From CAXXOK01 sp963663285 (GTDB taxonomy: Bacteria > Bacillota > Clostridia > Christensenellales > Aristaeellaceae), in assembly GCA_963663285.2 (NCBI GenBank), contig CAXXNI010000002.1, positions 124,001 to 188,000 of the forward strand: DNA of 64,000 bases. Reading direction: 5' to 3'. This document shows, piece after piece, positions 44,843-53,268 of the stretch. The translations under genes and the position numbers were made by a program. The number at the start of each line of letters is the position of its first letter. Position 1 is the stretch's first letter. Under the pieces are notes generated by a model. It saw only the letters and a program-made list of their open reading frames with translations, made no database searches and was not told the DNA's origin.

Positions 44843-44880
44843 AAAAGAGGCACGCGCTCCGAAAGGGGTGCGCGCCTCTT
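44843..44880. terminator. Bidirectional terminator between mnmE and the radical SAM gene
   Basis: GC-rich stem AAGAGGC.CGCGC.CC / GG.GCGCGCCTCTT with a GAAA loop. On the minus strand six T follow; on the plus strand only a weak tail, so it mainly serves the minus-strand gene. Confidence 0.8.
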
Positions 44881-44893
44881 AACTATACAGGAT

Positions 44894-45799
44894 TTATATG
44901 GTTCCCAAATCGTCAAACAATATCGTGCTTTCCGCATCGGTAAAGGCAGGCGTATAGCTGTTTTGGGCGGCCTCTTTGGCTTGCAGGTATCCATCCAGCC
45001 CCAAGGCAAACAGCTTATCGCGTGCACGGCTGTATTCCCGTGCGGTTAGGCGGCGATCGAGCCCCTTGATGGTCACCACGTTCATGGGGGTATATTGACG
45101 CATCAGGCTGACGGGGGTACCGGCAGGCAACTCCCGCGCGATGGTTTCCAGTATGGTAAAGGTTTCGTCCACGCGCAGGGGTAATACCAGATGGCGTACC
45201 AGCGTGCCGCGCAGCAGCATACCCTCCTGATCGTACACCGGGCTGCCTGTCTGCTCGCACATAGCGCGAATGGCGTTCAGCGTTACAGCATAATAATCTG
45301 GAGCGGCTGCAAGCGCTGCCGCGGTAGAAGTCTTAGCATACTTAAAATCCGGAAGGTATACATCCACCAGTCCCTGCGCTTGCTGCAGCATGGACAGGCT
45401 TTCGTATCCGCTGGAATTCCACACCACGGGAATGCTTGGTTTATAAATAGAAATCGCCTCCAACACGGCGGGCGCGAAGTGCGAAGCGCTGACAAGGTTA
45501 ATGTTATGCACGCCCAAGGCTTCTACACGGGTAAAAAGCGTAGCCAATTCTTTGGGGGTCAGGGTTTTACCAATGCGCGCCTCGTGGCTGATGGCTGCGT
45601 TTTGGCAAAAGATACAGCCCAGCGAGCAACCGCTGAAAAAGATGGTGCCGCTGCCACGCGTACCGCTGATGCAGGGTTCTTCCCAGTCATGGTGTGCGGC
45701 GCGCGCTACAACAGGCAGCGTACCCATGTGGCAAAAGCCTGAGCCGTCGGTAGCAGTGCGCTCAGCGCCGCATTGGCGCGGGCAAAGGGTACAGAGCAT
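44894..45799 (-). CDS. PflX/COG1313-type radical SAM protein
   Basis: 301 residues. The N-terminal zinc-finger-like motif CTLCPRQCG, and the radical SAM cluster motif CSLGCIFC preceded by GTIFFSG, match the COG1313 (PflX, putative pyruvate-formate-lyase-activating-like) family. Later strands VWNSSGYES and LPDFKYA are typical. True activity for this family is not established; no glycyl-radical enzyme is adjacent. GCAGGAGG precedes the ATG. It follows the AAA ATPase gene by 42 nt and is probably in the same transcript. Confidence 0.85.
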   Translation of the reverse strand: MLCTLCPRQCGAERTATDGSGFCHMGTLPVVARAAHHDWEEPCISGTRGSGTIFFSGCSLGCIFCQNAAISHEARIGKTLTPKELATLFTRVEALGVHNINLVSASHFAPAVLEAISIYKPSIPVVWNSSGYESLSMLQQAQGLVDVYLPDFKYAKTSTAAALAAAPDYYAVTLNAIRAMCEQTGSPVYDQEGMLLRGTLVRHLVLPLRVDETFTILETIARELPAGTPVSLMRQYTPMNVVTIKGLDRRLTAREYSRARDKLFALGLDGYLQAKEAAQNSYTPAFTDAESTILFDDLGTI

Positions 45800-45841
45800 G
45801 AACAGAATGCCTCCTGCGGTATGCGCAGCGAACTGCGTGTG

Positions 45842-47095
45842 TTAGTCTTCTTTTGGTTTCGTGGAATGGAAAAGCTGTTCCACGGTGCTTGGTTCTTCGT
45901 CTGTTTTTGGACTGCTTTCGCTTCCGGTAATGCCCTCTTCCGGCGGCATAGTTTCCGCCGAAGTGGTTTCAAGCGGTGAGGCGGGTTTATCCTCGCCCGA
46001 TTTCGCTTTTTGAACGGCAGCCTGCTCTTCTCCGGCGGCAATGCGGATATCCGAACTGGTCAGCTGCATCAGCTGCTCGCGGGTAATATCGGCCAGAGCC
46101 GCCAGCCGGTTAGCCTGCGCACTTACGGCGCGTTCAAACAGGTTGCGCACGCCGCGGGCGTTGCCAAAGCCTTTGGTATCCAAGCTTAGCAGTGCTAACA
46201 GGCCTTTGAGCAGCGAACGGGCATCATCCGCCAGCGAGTAACCGCTTTTCTCGCAGCGCATATCAAAAATCGCCAGCATCTCTTCCACGGTATAATCCGG
46301 GAAGTGCATGAAGCGGTTGAAACGGCTTTCCAGTCCCGGATTGGAATGGATAAAGGTTTTCATAGGCCCGGTGTAACCTGCAACGATGACCACCAGATCA
46401 TCGCGGTGATCCTCCATGGCTTTCAGCAGCGTATCCACCGCTTCCTGCCCGTAATCGTTCTCGCCATGGTTGGTTAGGGCGTAGGCTTCATCTACAAACA
46501 ATACGCCACCCAGTGCTTTATTGATGGCTTCTCCGGTTTTCAGGGCGGTTTGGCCGACATATCCGGCTACCAACCCGCCGCGGTCTACCTCCACCAATTG
46601 GCCCTTGGAGAGGATGCCAAGCGTTTTATAGATACGGCTCATCAGCCGCGCAATCATGGTTTTGCCGGTGCCGGGATTGCCGGAAAACACCATATGCAGC
46701 GATAACTCTTCCACCGGGAGATCATTTTTTATACGCAGCTTCTGCACCGTCACCAGATTGATCAGGCTCTGTACTTCGTGCTTGATCACATCCAGTCCGA
46801 TGTAGCCTTCCAGTTCCTTTTTCAGGTCTTCAATATCTTCTGGGGGCGCTTCTTCGGTTTTTGCTTCGGATTTCGCTGCGCTTTCAGCAGCGGGCGCGCT
46901 TTGCGCGGGCGTTTCCGGCGTTGGTTCGGGTGTGATGCCCTCCCCGGATAGCGCAGGCTCTTTCACCACAGGGGTACCGCCGGACTGAAGCGTAGGCATG
47001 CCCCATAGATCCTCCGCGATACGCTTTAGATTGGTTTGTGTCATCTGATTGATAACGTCCATTTGCAGCTTGATGATCTCTTCTTTGCGATCCAT
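45842..47095 (-). CDS. CbbX/SpoVK-type AAA ATPase
   Basis: 417 residues. After an N-terminal region rich in Pro, Ala and Glu (about 45-90), the AAA core shows Walker A GNPGTGKTMIARL, the pore-loop region GLVAGYVGQTA, Walker B GVLFVDEAYAL and sensor/arginine-finger block GLESRFNRFMHFPDY. This layout matches the CbbX/SpoVK clade of hexameric remodelling ATPases. The last 60 residues are acidic, low-complexity and probably disordered. The substrate protein is unknown; the downstream PflX-like gene is a candidate partner by position only. Confidence 0.88.
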   Translation of the reverse strand: MDRKEEIIKLQMDVINQMTQTNLKRIAEDLWGMPTLQSGGTPVVKEPALSGEGITPEPTPETPAQSAPAAESAAKSEAKTEEAPPEDIEDLKKELEGYIGLDVIKHEVQSLINLVTVQKLRIKNDLPVEELSLHMVFSGNPGTGKTMIARLMSRIYKTLGILSKGQLVEVDRGGLVAGYVGQTALKTGEAINKALGGVLFVDEAYALTNHGENDYGQEAVDTLLKAMEDHRDDLVVIVAGYTGPMKTFIHSNPGLESRFNRFMHFPDYTVEEMLAIFDMRCEKSGYSLADDARSLLKGLLALLSLDTKGFGNARGVRNLFERAVSAQANRLAALADITREQLMQLTSSDIRIAAGEEQAAVQKAKSGEDKPASPLETTSAETMPPEEGITGSESSPKTDEEPSTVEQLFHSTKPKED

Positions 47096-47241
47096 ATGTA
47101 CGCTCCTTTAGCCGCTTTGGCGGTAGAATCAGCAAAGCATATTATATCATGGCGGATAACGGTGCGCAAATGAAAAACGCAGCGGCGCAACGGTTGAAGC
47201 GCTGCCAAAAAGAGAATATGCAGTGGGTTGGATGCTTCGGT

Positions 47242-47856
47242 TTATTCCTGAACCTTTGCCAGCGGTGTATCCCCGATGCGGTAGCAAACCATAAAGGAAC
47301 CTTCGCTGTTGGCCTCCCGCAGGATGATGCTGGTTTTATATAGCCCCTGCGAATTGCGCTCGCTGTTGGGGTCTACAACAATTAAGCGGTCGTATTGATC
47401 GATTCCTATAATTAATATGTAATGGCCGTTGTTGGTAAAATACCCGCTTCCCATAAAGGCGACGATGGGGCAGCCGTGGCGAAGCGCGCGGCGAAAAAGC
47501 TTGACGCTGCCGCAAAACCATTGGCCTGCAAAACCGTGATTTTCCAGCATTGTGACCATGTTATTGTAATTAATGCCTGCGCCGTTATACAGCTCATTTT
47601 CATAGGCTTCCAACAGCAGCGCTTCCGGGTCGTAGGTATCTGTTTCTTCCAGATAATTCATTGCCATGGCAAGGCAGGCGACACTGCAACCGATGTCGGC
47701 CACGGTCTTGTCTTCGCCGTGGTATGTAAACAATACGGTTGTATAATCGGCCTGATACAGCGGCGTTACATCCAGTATTGCTTCGGTTCCCGCTTGGGCG
47801 GAGGAGGTAAAAATGGATAAAAGAAACAAGAGCGCCAACGATAGCCGTTTCCGCAT
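47242..47856 (-). CDS. Secreted C39-like cysteine peptidase
   Basis: 204 residues from the ATG at 47856 (MRKRLSLALL), with AGGGG upstream. A signal peptide ends near SSAQAG. The mature part follows the peptidase C39_2 layout: catalytic Cys in DIGCSVACLAMAMNYL, His in NGHYILIIGID and an Asp/Asn in VVDPNSERN. Such papain-like domains cleave peptides or act as binding domains at the cell surface. No bacteriocin or ABC exporter gene is next to it, so processing of an exported peptide is not indicated. Confidence 0.75.
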   Translation of the reverse strand: MRKRLSLALLFLLSIFTSSAQAGTEAILDVTPLYQADYTTVLFTYHGEDKTVADIGCSVACLAMAMNYLEETDTYDPEALLLEAYENELYNGAGINYNNMVTMLENHGFAGQWFCGSVKLFRRALRHGCPIVAFMGSGYFTNNGHYILIIGIDQYDRLIVVDPNSERNSQGLYKTSIILREANSEGSFMVCYRIGDTPLAKVQE

Positions 47857-48175
47857 TGCAGATACCCCTTTGCATTTTACCGCATCCTGCCCTGTTACCC
47901 GGATGCGCAGGTGGATAACCGTACCGGCGGAAACGATGGAAAACAAAGAAAAAACATTGCGTCCATAAAACGCTTGCCGCAGACTGGTTTCGTACTTACC
48001 ATACCGGCCGACTGTGAACACCCTATGATGAAAACCTGAACGTTCATCCTATATTGCCCAAAAGCGCTATGAGGCAGCCTAAAGCAACGCATTTCTGATT
48101 ATGAATTTGCGGCAAACAGGCGAATCAGGCAAGGGGTTTACCGAAAATGATAAATTTCTGTCAAATCGATTTGTT

Positions 48176-48203
48176 TTGCTTTCTACGGGAGTAAAAATAT
48201 GCT
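48176..48203 (+). promoter_or_regulatory. Candidate promoter of the Fe-S scaffold/GGGtGRT pair
   Basis: TTGCTT (48176-48181), 16-nt spacer, TATGCT (48198-48203), with an overlapping TATACT at 48203-48208; about 55 nt before the start codon. Confidence 0.4.
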
Positions 48204-48262
48204 ATACTACCAAGGTGTGTCCACATCACAGATTTTTTATGCCGAACAGGAGGATATGATCC

Positions 48263-48955
48263 ATGCAGTATTCCAGAGAAGTGGAAGAAATGGTATGCGT
48301 GAAGAAGGGACCGAATCATGGTCCCGCCCCCATCCCCGAGGAAGGGAAATGGGTGCAGAGCCGCGAGATTAAAGATATCAGCGGATTTACCCACGGTGTA
48401 GGCTGGTGCGCGCCGCAGCAGGGTGCCTGCAAGCTGAGCCTGAACGTGAAGGAAGGCATCATTCAGGAGGCGCTGGTGGAAACGCTGGGCTGTTCCGGTA
48501 TGACCCACTCCGCCGCTATGGCTGCTGAAATTTTGCCCGGCAAAACCGTGCTGGAAGCCCTGAATACCGACCTGGTTTGCGACGCTATCAACACCGCTAT
48601 GCGGGAGTTGTTTTTACAGATCGCTTACGGCCGTACACAGAGTGCTTTCTCCGAAGGCGGCCTGGCAATCGGCGCTGGCTTGGAGGATTTAGGCAAGGGT
48701 CTGCGCAGCCAGATCGGCACCATGTACGGCACCATGAAAAAGGGTGTCCGTTACCTGGAAATGGCAGAAGGCTATGTGCTCAAGATCGGCTTGGATAAAG
48801 ATAAAGAAGTGATCGGCTATCAGTTTGTGCATCTGGGCAAAATGATGGAAGCCATCAAGGGCGGCATGGACCCCAAGGAAGCCTACGAAAAGAACATTGG
48901 CTCCTATGGCCGTTTTGCGGATGCGGTGGAAACCATCGATCCGCGCCATCAGTAA
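48263..48955 (+). CDS. NifU/IscU-like iron-sulfur cluster assembly scaffold protein
   Basis: 230 residues. The N-terminal NifU-like part carries the expected cysteines in spaced positions: GWCAPQQGACKL and ETLGCSGMTH, the latter resembling the second scaffold-ligand block. The C-terminal half is helical with a GxxYGxxKKG stretch that is not part of classical IscU, so it belongs to the longer clostridial subgroup. ACAGGAGG precedes the ATG. It is 30 nt from the GGGtGRT-motif gene, a pairing I recall as conserved across many anaerobes, suggesting joint function in metal-cluster handling. Confidence 0.8.
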   Translation: MQYSREVEEMVCVKKGPNHGPAPIPEEGKWVQSREIKDISGFTHGVGWCAPQQGACKLSLNVKEGIIQEALVETLGCSGMTHSAAMAAEILPGKTVLEALNTDLVCDAINTAMRELFLQIAYGRTQSAFSEGGLAIGAGLEDLGKGLRSQIGTMYGTMKKGVRYLEMAEGYVLKIGLDKDKEVIGYQFVHLGKMMEAIKGGMDPKEAYEKNIGSYGRFADAVETIDPRHQ

Positions 48956-48985
48956 TCCAGATATTTGATAAGAGGTGAGAAAGCT

Positions 48986-50008
48986 ATGGCAACTTTTGAA
49001 GGATACGAAAGAAGAATCGAGAAGATCGAAAAGACGCTTGCCGAATACGGCTTCGCCGATTTGGATTCGATGGCGCAGAGCGTCAAAGATGCCGGCATTG
49101 ACGTGCGCGGCATCGTACAGGGTGTGCAGCCCATCGCTTTTGAAAACGCCGTTTGGGCGTATACGCTGGGCGCAGCCATCGCGTTGAAAAAGGGCGTAAA
49201 AACCGCTGCCGAAGCCGCCGAAGCCATTGGCGTCGGCCTGCAGAGCTTCTGCATTCCCGGCTCGGTAGCCGACCAGCGCCAGGTGGGTCTTGGCCACGGC
49301 AATCTGGGCGCGATGCTCCTGCGTGAAGAAACCAAGTGCTTCTGCTTCCTGGCGGGCCACGAGAGCTTTGCTGCGGCGGAAGGCGCCATCGGCATTGCCC
49401 GCACGGCCAACAAAGTGCGTAAAGAGCCGCTGCATGTTATTTTGAACGGTCTTGGCAAGGATGCTGCGTTCATCATCAGCCGCATTAACGGCTTTACCTA
49501 TGTGCAGACGCAGATGGATTATGCCACCGGCAAGGTGGGCATTGTGAAGGAAACGCCGTACAGCGATGGCGAGCGCGCCAAGGTGTGCTGCTATGGCGCG
49601 GACGACGTAACCGAGGGTGTGGACATTATGCGCCTTGAAAAGGTGGACGTGTCCATTACCGGCAACAGCACCAACCCCACCCGCTTCCAGCACCCCGTTG
49701 CGGGCACCTACAAGAAGTGGTGTGTGGAAAACGGTGTTAAATACTTCTCCGTGGCCAGCGGCGGCGGCACCGGCCGTACCCTGCACCCGGACAACATGGC
49801 TGCCGGCCCTGCCAGCTACGGCATGACCGATACCATGGGCCGCATGCACAGCGATGCGCAGTTTGCAGGCTCCTCCTCCGTGCCTGCCCACGTGGAAATG
49901 ATGGGCCTCATCGGCATGGGCAACAACCCCATGGTTGGCGCGACCGTTGCGCTGGCTGTGGCGATTGAATGCGAACAGACCAAGCAGTGCAACGTTTCCA
50001 GCAAATAA
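48986..50008 (+). CDS. GGGtGRT-motif protein
   Basis: 340 residues from the ATG at 48986 (MATFEGYERR), with AGAGGTGA upstream. The name-giving motif GGGTGRT occurs at residues 259-265 (ASGGGTGRTLHPDN). A conserved-looking block IPGSVADQRQVGLGHGNLGA and several cysteines (CFCFLAGHE, KVCCYGAD) are visible. The family is known as a domain of unknown function in anaerobic bacteria and archaea, next to the NifU-like scaffold. The glycine-rich motif may bind a nucleotide or phosphate; that is inference. A strong terminator follows. Confidence 0.85.
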   Translation: MATFEGYERRIEKIEKTLAEYGFADLDSMAQSVKDAGIDVRGIVQGVQPIAFENAVWAYTLGAAIALKKGVKTAAEAAEAIGVGLQSFCIPGSVADQRQVGLGHGNLGAMLLREETKCFCFLAGHESFAAAEGAIGIARTANKVRKEPLHVILNGLGKDAAFIISRINGFTYVQTQMDYATGKVGIVKETPYSDGERAKVCCYGADDVTEGVDIMRLEKVDVSITGNSTNPTRFQHPVAGTYKKWCVENGVKYFSVASGGGTGRTLHPDNMAAGPASYGMTDTMGRMHSDAQFAGSSSVPAHVEMMGLIGMGNNPMVGATVALAVAIECEQTKQCNVSSK

Positions 50009-50021
50009 TTTAAATGGTTTA

Positions 50022-50054
50022 AGAGACCCCCGAGCGTTCGGGGGTCTCTTTTCT
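50022..50054 (+). terminator. Rho-independent terminator of the GGGtGRT operon
   Basis: 12-bp stem AGAGACCCCCGA (50022-50033) / TCGGGGGTCTCT (50038-50049) followed by TTTTCT. Confidence 0.9.
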
Positions 50055-50137
50055 GTTGGTTGAATCGTTCAGAGAAGATATAATGCTACTTCTTATTACT
50101 GATATAAAAATAAGTAGAAATAGCAGAAGAAATAAGA

Positions 50138-50170
50138 ATAAAAGAGACTTTCGATGATTCGAAAGTCTCT
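50138..50170 (-). terminator. Rho-independent terminator of the toroid-protein gene
   Basis: Perfect 12-bp stem AGAGACTTTCGA (50143-50154) / TCGAAAGTCTCT (50159-50170) with a TGAT loop; on the minus strand followed by TTTTAT. It shares its AGAGAC/GTCTCT base with the terminator at 50022. Confidence 0.8.
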
Positions 50171-50236
50171 TCATCTATATCGCGGATTTAGTAGTGCTTG
50201 AAAACTCGGTAAAGACAAATCCCATCCCTACCCAGC

Positions 50237-51154
50237 TCACCCCTTATCAATCCCTCGAATGGCTTGCAGGAACTTCAAATTCTTGATCGTCACATCCGAT
50301 AGCCACCAGTTTTTGCTGATCGCCCACTGCTCGGGATAACCAGGCCACGCCCAGGTAATGCCCCAGTACCCTTCGGGCTGCTGCGTTTGCAGGATAAAAT
50401 CACACTCGGACTTACAAATCTCCTGATAGTCCGGGTAGAATTCATCCTCCTTGCTGTGTATGAACAGAGAGGGTTTGCAGACGTATTCGGTAGACCATAT
50501 TGTAGTGTCTACCGTGAGTACGTTTTGTATCTGCTGGTTTAGCAGGGCTCGGAATGCATCCATATCCAACAGATGAGTTTGCCCGGATGCTTGCAGGGCG
50601 TGATGCAGCTGGGCGAAGCAAGCCACGGTGTGCATGGTGTTTAGCGGTGCGTTTGCCTGTAAATAACCATAGGCTTCCTTGGTGAGCCGCTGTGCCAGTG
50701 TGTAGAGCGAACTATCCCGATCAGCGTACAATAGAATAAAACCCAGCAAACTTGCCGTGGGGTTGTAGGTAATCTCCGGCTCCGGTTCCCATTGCCACCA
50801 TGGGGCATGCGGATGGTTGTTGTTTGTCGGTACTGCATTGTACCATATATGCCCGTCAAAATTCTGCCCGGAAGCAAGGTAACGAAGGATGCCCGCTATT
50901 ATTGGGTGGCTGCGGTCCGCCAGCCTAACTTCCTGTAAAATTTCCGTAGCTGCCCACGTCTGAATCGGCGAAGAATCCGGGTTCCAGCAATCGGCTTCCA
51001 GCGCGTGCCCGAAACCGCCGTCTGCATTTTGATAAGCGGATAGCGCAGTCAGCACATCTTCGCGGCTGCCGCCTTCAAACAGGTATTTCCATCGTGCGAT
51101 ATCCAGCGGGCGGGCGTTGCGGTAGATGAAATTTCTGGCTTTCAAATAAGACAT
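50237..51154 (-). CDS. Alpha/alpha-toroid (squalene cyclase/prenyltransferase-like) hypothetical protein
   Basis: 305 residues, no signal peptide. Repeated helical hairpins with QNADGGFGHALEADCWNPDS and later QQPEGYWGITWAW resemble the QW/GG repeats of terpene cyclase and protein prenyltransferase barrels. The acid motif of true squalene cyclases (DxDD) is not seen, so catalytic identity is open. AAGGAG precedes the ATG. It is followed by its own terminator; the XRE regulator lies upstream on the same strand. Confidence 0.65.
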   Translation of the reverse strand: MSYLKARNFIYRNARPLDIARWKYLFEGGSREDVLTALSAYQNADGGFGHALEADCWNPDSSPIQTWAATEILQEVRLADRSHPIIAGILRYLASGQNFDGHIWYNAVPTNNNHPHAPWWQWEPEPEITYNPTASLLGFILLYADRDSSLYTLAQRLTKEAYGYLQANAPLNTMHTVACFAQLHHALQASGQTHLLDMDAFRALLNQQIQNVLTVDTTIWSTEYVCKPSLFIHSKEDEFYPDYQEICKSECDFILQTQQPEGYWGITWAWPGYPEQWAISKNWWLSDVTIKNLKFLQAIRGIDKG

Positions 51155-51233
51155 ATGCGTGTCTCCTTATTATTTGCGTTGATTGCTGTCCACCCGCTGC
51201 CGCGATGCTTTTGGTACCGGGGAAACGCTCCGT

Positions 51234-51923
51234 TTACGATTGCATTGCGATGAACACATCCATATGGGTTTGCCCATCTGCGGTGTATTCCTTCTCAAAG
51301 CAGGCGATAACATCCTTGGCTTCTTTGTGTATAAGCTGGTTCACATCCATGTACCGCATCAGGGTTTTATAGGCATTCGGGATGAGGGTAAACGGGTTGG
51401 CAAAGGGGTTTTGGATGGTAATGGCGGCATACCGTTGTGCAGGCTGTGTAAATACTTCGCAACCCTCTGCGGAAAACCCTTCCGGCAGCAGGCAGGCGGT
51501 GGTATAACCGTGCAAATGATATACGTTAATCTGCTCTTGCGAAAGATACGGGAAATCCCAGCCGATAATCTCCGGCTTTGCGATACCGTGAGCATCAGCC
51601 CAGCCGGTTATATGGTTTTTCGCATCGTCTTCCGGCTCCGCGCTGATAATTGTATAACGCACATAGCGGGTGGGCGGCATGGTTTCGATACGGATGTTGG
51701 AATAGGCATCGTTATCCGAACTGATGCTACCAACCAGCAGCTCATCCAGCGTGCAGGCAAACAGCTTGCACAGCGCCAGCGCTTTTTCCATTTCCGGATA
51801 GGCGGACCCGGTTTCCCATTTGGATACGGTTTGTCTGGACACGGCTAATTTTTCCGCCAGTTCCTCCTGTGTCATTCCCTGATGCATTTTCCGAAGAAAT
51901 TGTATATTCTGCGCAAAGCTCAT
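51234..51923 (-). CDS. XRE-family regulator with GyrI-like effector domain
   Basis: 229 residues from the ATG at 51923 (MSFAQNIQFL), with AAGGAG 9 nt upstream. The N-terminal helix-turn-helix (about 5-60) reads MTQEELAEKLAVSRQTVSKWETG, a clear Cro/C1 fold. The rest (about 75-229) has the GyrI/AraC-effector-like pattern ETMPPTRYVRYTI and WADAHGIAKPEIIGWDFP, the domain that binds small hydrophobic cations in multidrug regulators. No efflux gene is adjacent. It may regulate itself or the neighbouring toroid gene. Confidence 0.82.
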   Translation of the reverse strand: MSFAQNIQFLRKMHQGMTQEELAEKLAVSRQTVSKWETGSAYPEMEKALALCKLFACTLDELLVGSISSDNDAYSNIRIETMPPTRYVRYTIISAEPEDDAKNHITGWADAHGIAKPEIIGWDFPYLSQEQINVYHLHGYTTACLLPEGFSAEGCEVFTQPAQRYAAITIQNPFANPFTLIPNAYKTLMRYMDVNQLIHKEAKDVIACFEKEYTADGQTHMDVFIAMQS

Positions 51924-52205
51924 GGTTATATTCTCCTTTCGGGTGGATGGGATAAGTATACCGGATTCGGATCGGGAAATAACATCAATTTGCACGTTCA
52001 GATTTACAGCCATTGCGCAACCTGATGTTGCGCTTCTGCCATATCAACCTTTGATAAAGCGGAGGGCATAGTAAAATCCAGCAATAGAGGAGTATCTTAT
52101 TTCAAAACAAGCATCTGCGCCAAGGGAAAATATGCTATAATAAAGCGACAGGATAAACGGTATATACTCTATGTGACACGGCTGATTAAGAGGAGGTCTT
52201 GTTTC

Positions 52206-52916
52206 GTGAAACAGTTTTTAGCAGTTGTGATGATACTGTTTTTACTTTGCTCTGCACTGCCCGCCTTAGCCGAAGCAGCAGCGGGGGAGGATGCGGATAA
52301 TACTGCCGTTGTGCCTGCAACGCTGCTGTATCAGGGCCATGCAAGCATCCGCATTACAACGGGCGGTGGGAAAACTATCTACATAGATCCCTATGCGGGC
52401 GATGGGTACGACATGCCTGCCGACTTAATTCTAATTACCCACGACCACAGCGACCATAATAAAGTGAAGCTGATTAAGAATAGAAATGAAGGTTGCACCA
52501 TCATTACCAATGCAGAAGCGCTGACAGACGGAGTATATAACACCTTCGATTTGGGCTATGTGACGGTGGAAGCCGTGCAGGCGGGAAACAATAAAAACCA
52601 CAATATTAAGGTGTGCGTGGGATATATTCTCACGTTTAATGACGGCATTACCGTTTACATCAGCGGGGATACCTCCACTACCGAGCAAATGGCTTCGCTT
52701 TCCGAGCGGCAGCTGGACTACGCATTTTTTTGCTGCGATGGCAAGTATAACATGGATGCGGCCGAAGCCAGCGAGTGCGCAAAGCTCGTGGGCGCTAAAC
52801 ACAGCATACCCTATCATACCAAAGTGGGCGAATTGTTTAACCAGAAGATCGCCGATAAATTCGTAGTGGATACGAAGCTGGTACTTCAGCCCGGCGAAGA
52901 GATAACGCTGCAATAA
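52206..52916 (+). CDS. Secreted MBL-fold metallohydrolase (UlaG/YtnP-like)
   Basis: 236 residues, GTG start at 52206 preceded by GAGGAGG at 9 nt. A signal peptide (VKQFLAVVMI to PALAEAA) precedes the metallo-beta-lactamase fold: LLYQGHASIRI, the metal motif THDHSDHNKV (HxHxDH), and later ISGDTS and SIPYHT. This is the UlaG-like branch, hydrolysing lactones, phosphodiesters or similar. An extracellular member is somewhat unusual because UlaG enzymes are cytoplasmic. Monocistronic; a branched terminator follows. Confidence 0.82.
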   Translation: MKQFLAVVMILFLLCSALPALAEAAAGEDADNTAVVPATLLYQGHASIRITTGGGKTIYIDPYAGDGYDMPADLILITHDHSDHNKVKLIKNRNEGCTIITNAEALTDGVYNTFDLGYVTVEAVQAGNNKNHNIKVCVGYILTFNDGITVYISGDTSTTEQMASLSERQLDYAFFCCDGKYNMDAAEASECAKLVGAKHSIPYHTKVGELFNQKIADKFVVDTKLVLQPGEEITLQ

Positions 52917-52964
52917 GCGCTTGACACTGGGAGATTCCCTGTAGCAAAGCATTGCAAAGAGCAG

Positions 52965-53028
52965 GACCGCCGAAGGATTGTAACTTTCCGCCCTCAAGAG
53001 CGGAGAGCATAGGCTTTCGGCGGTCTTT
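52965..53028 (+). terminator. Branched terminator after the MBL-fold gene
   Basis: Outer stem GACCGCCGAA (52965-52974) / TTCGGCGGTC (53016-53025), then TTT. The 41-nt loop contains an inner stem TCCGC (52987-52991) / GCGGA (53000-53004). The two-level structure is unusual for a simple terminator. Confidence 0.6.
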
Positions 53029-53268
53029 GGCTGGATACGTTTATATCTGCCTGCTGCATAGGTTTATTCACTTGACGGCACAGGCATACGTATACGCATG
53101 GGTATGGAAAATATGGTCAAAAGATAGCCAGAAAGATAAATTCTGTTATGAATTAACAAATTGGATATATACCCACCCTCCCGTTAGCCTTGTATACTGT
53201 AAACAAATCAGCGGGGATGCCTGCAGGCGTCCCGCGTAAAGGGAAATTGGAAAAGGAGGAACCCAGAA
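53029..53268. other. Upstream region of the sugar transport module
   Basis: No gene is seen. TATACT at 53193-53198 could be a -10, but I find no matching -35, which would fit activation by the downstream YesN-type regulator. Confidence 0.35.

Noticed and set aside
44894..45799. Pyruvate-formate-lyase activating enzyme with its lyase partner
   Set aside because: It belongs to the PflX/COG1313 branch and no glycyl-radical enzyme is nearby, so I do not assign pflA.
47242..47856. Bacteriocin leader-processing system
   Set aside because: The C39-like domain is a stand-alone secreted protein; no ABC exporter or double-glycine leader peptide is adjacent.
48689..49891. Open frame of 400 codons on the minus strand
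   Set aside because: It is antisense to the scaffold/GGGtGRT genes, rich in His, Gly and Val as expected of a reversed GC-rich reading frame, and has no supported start.
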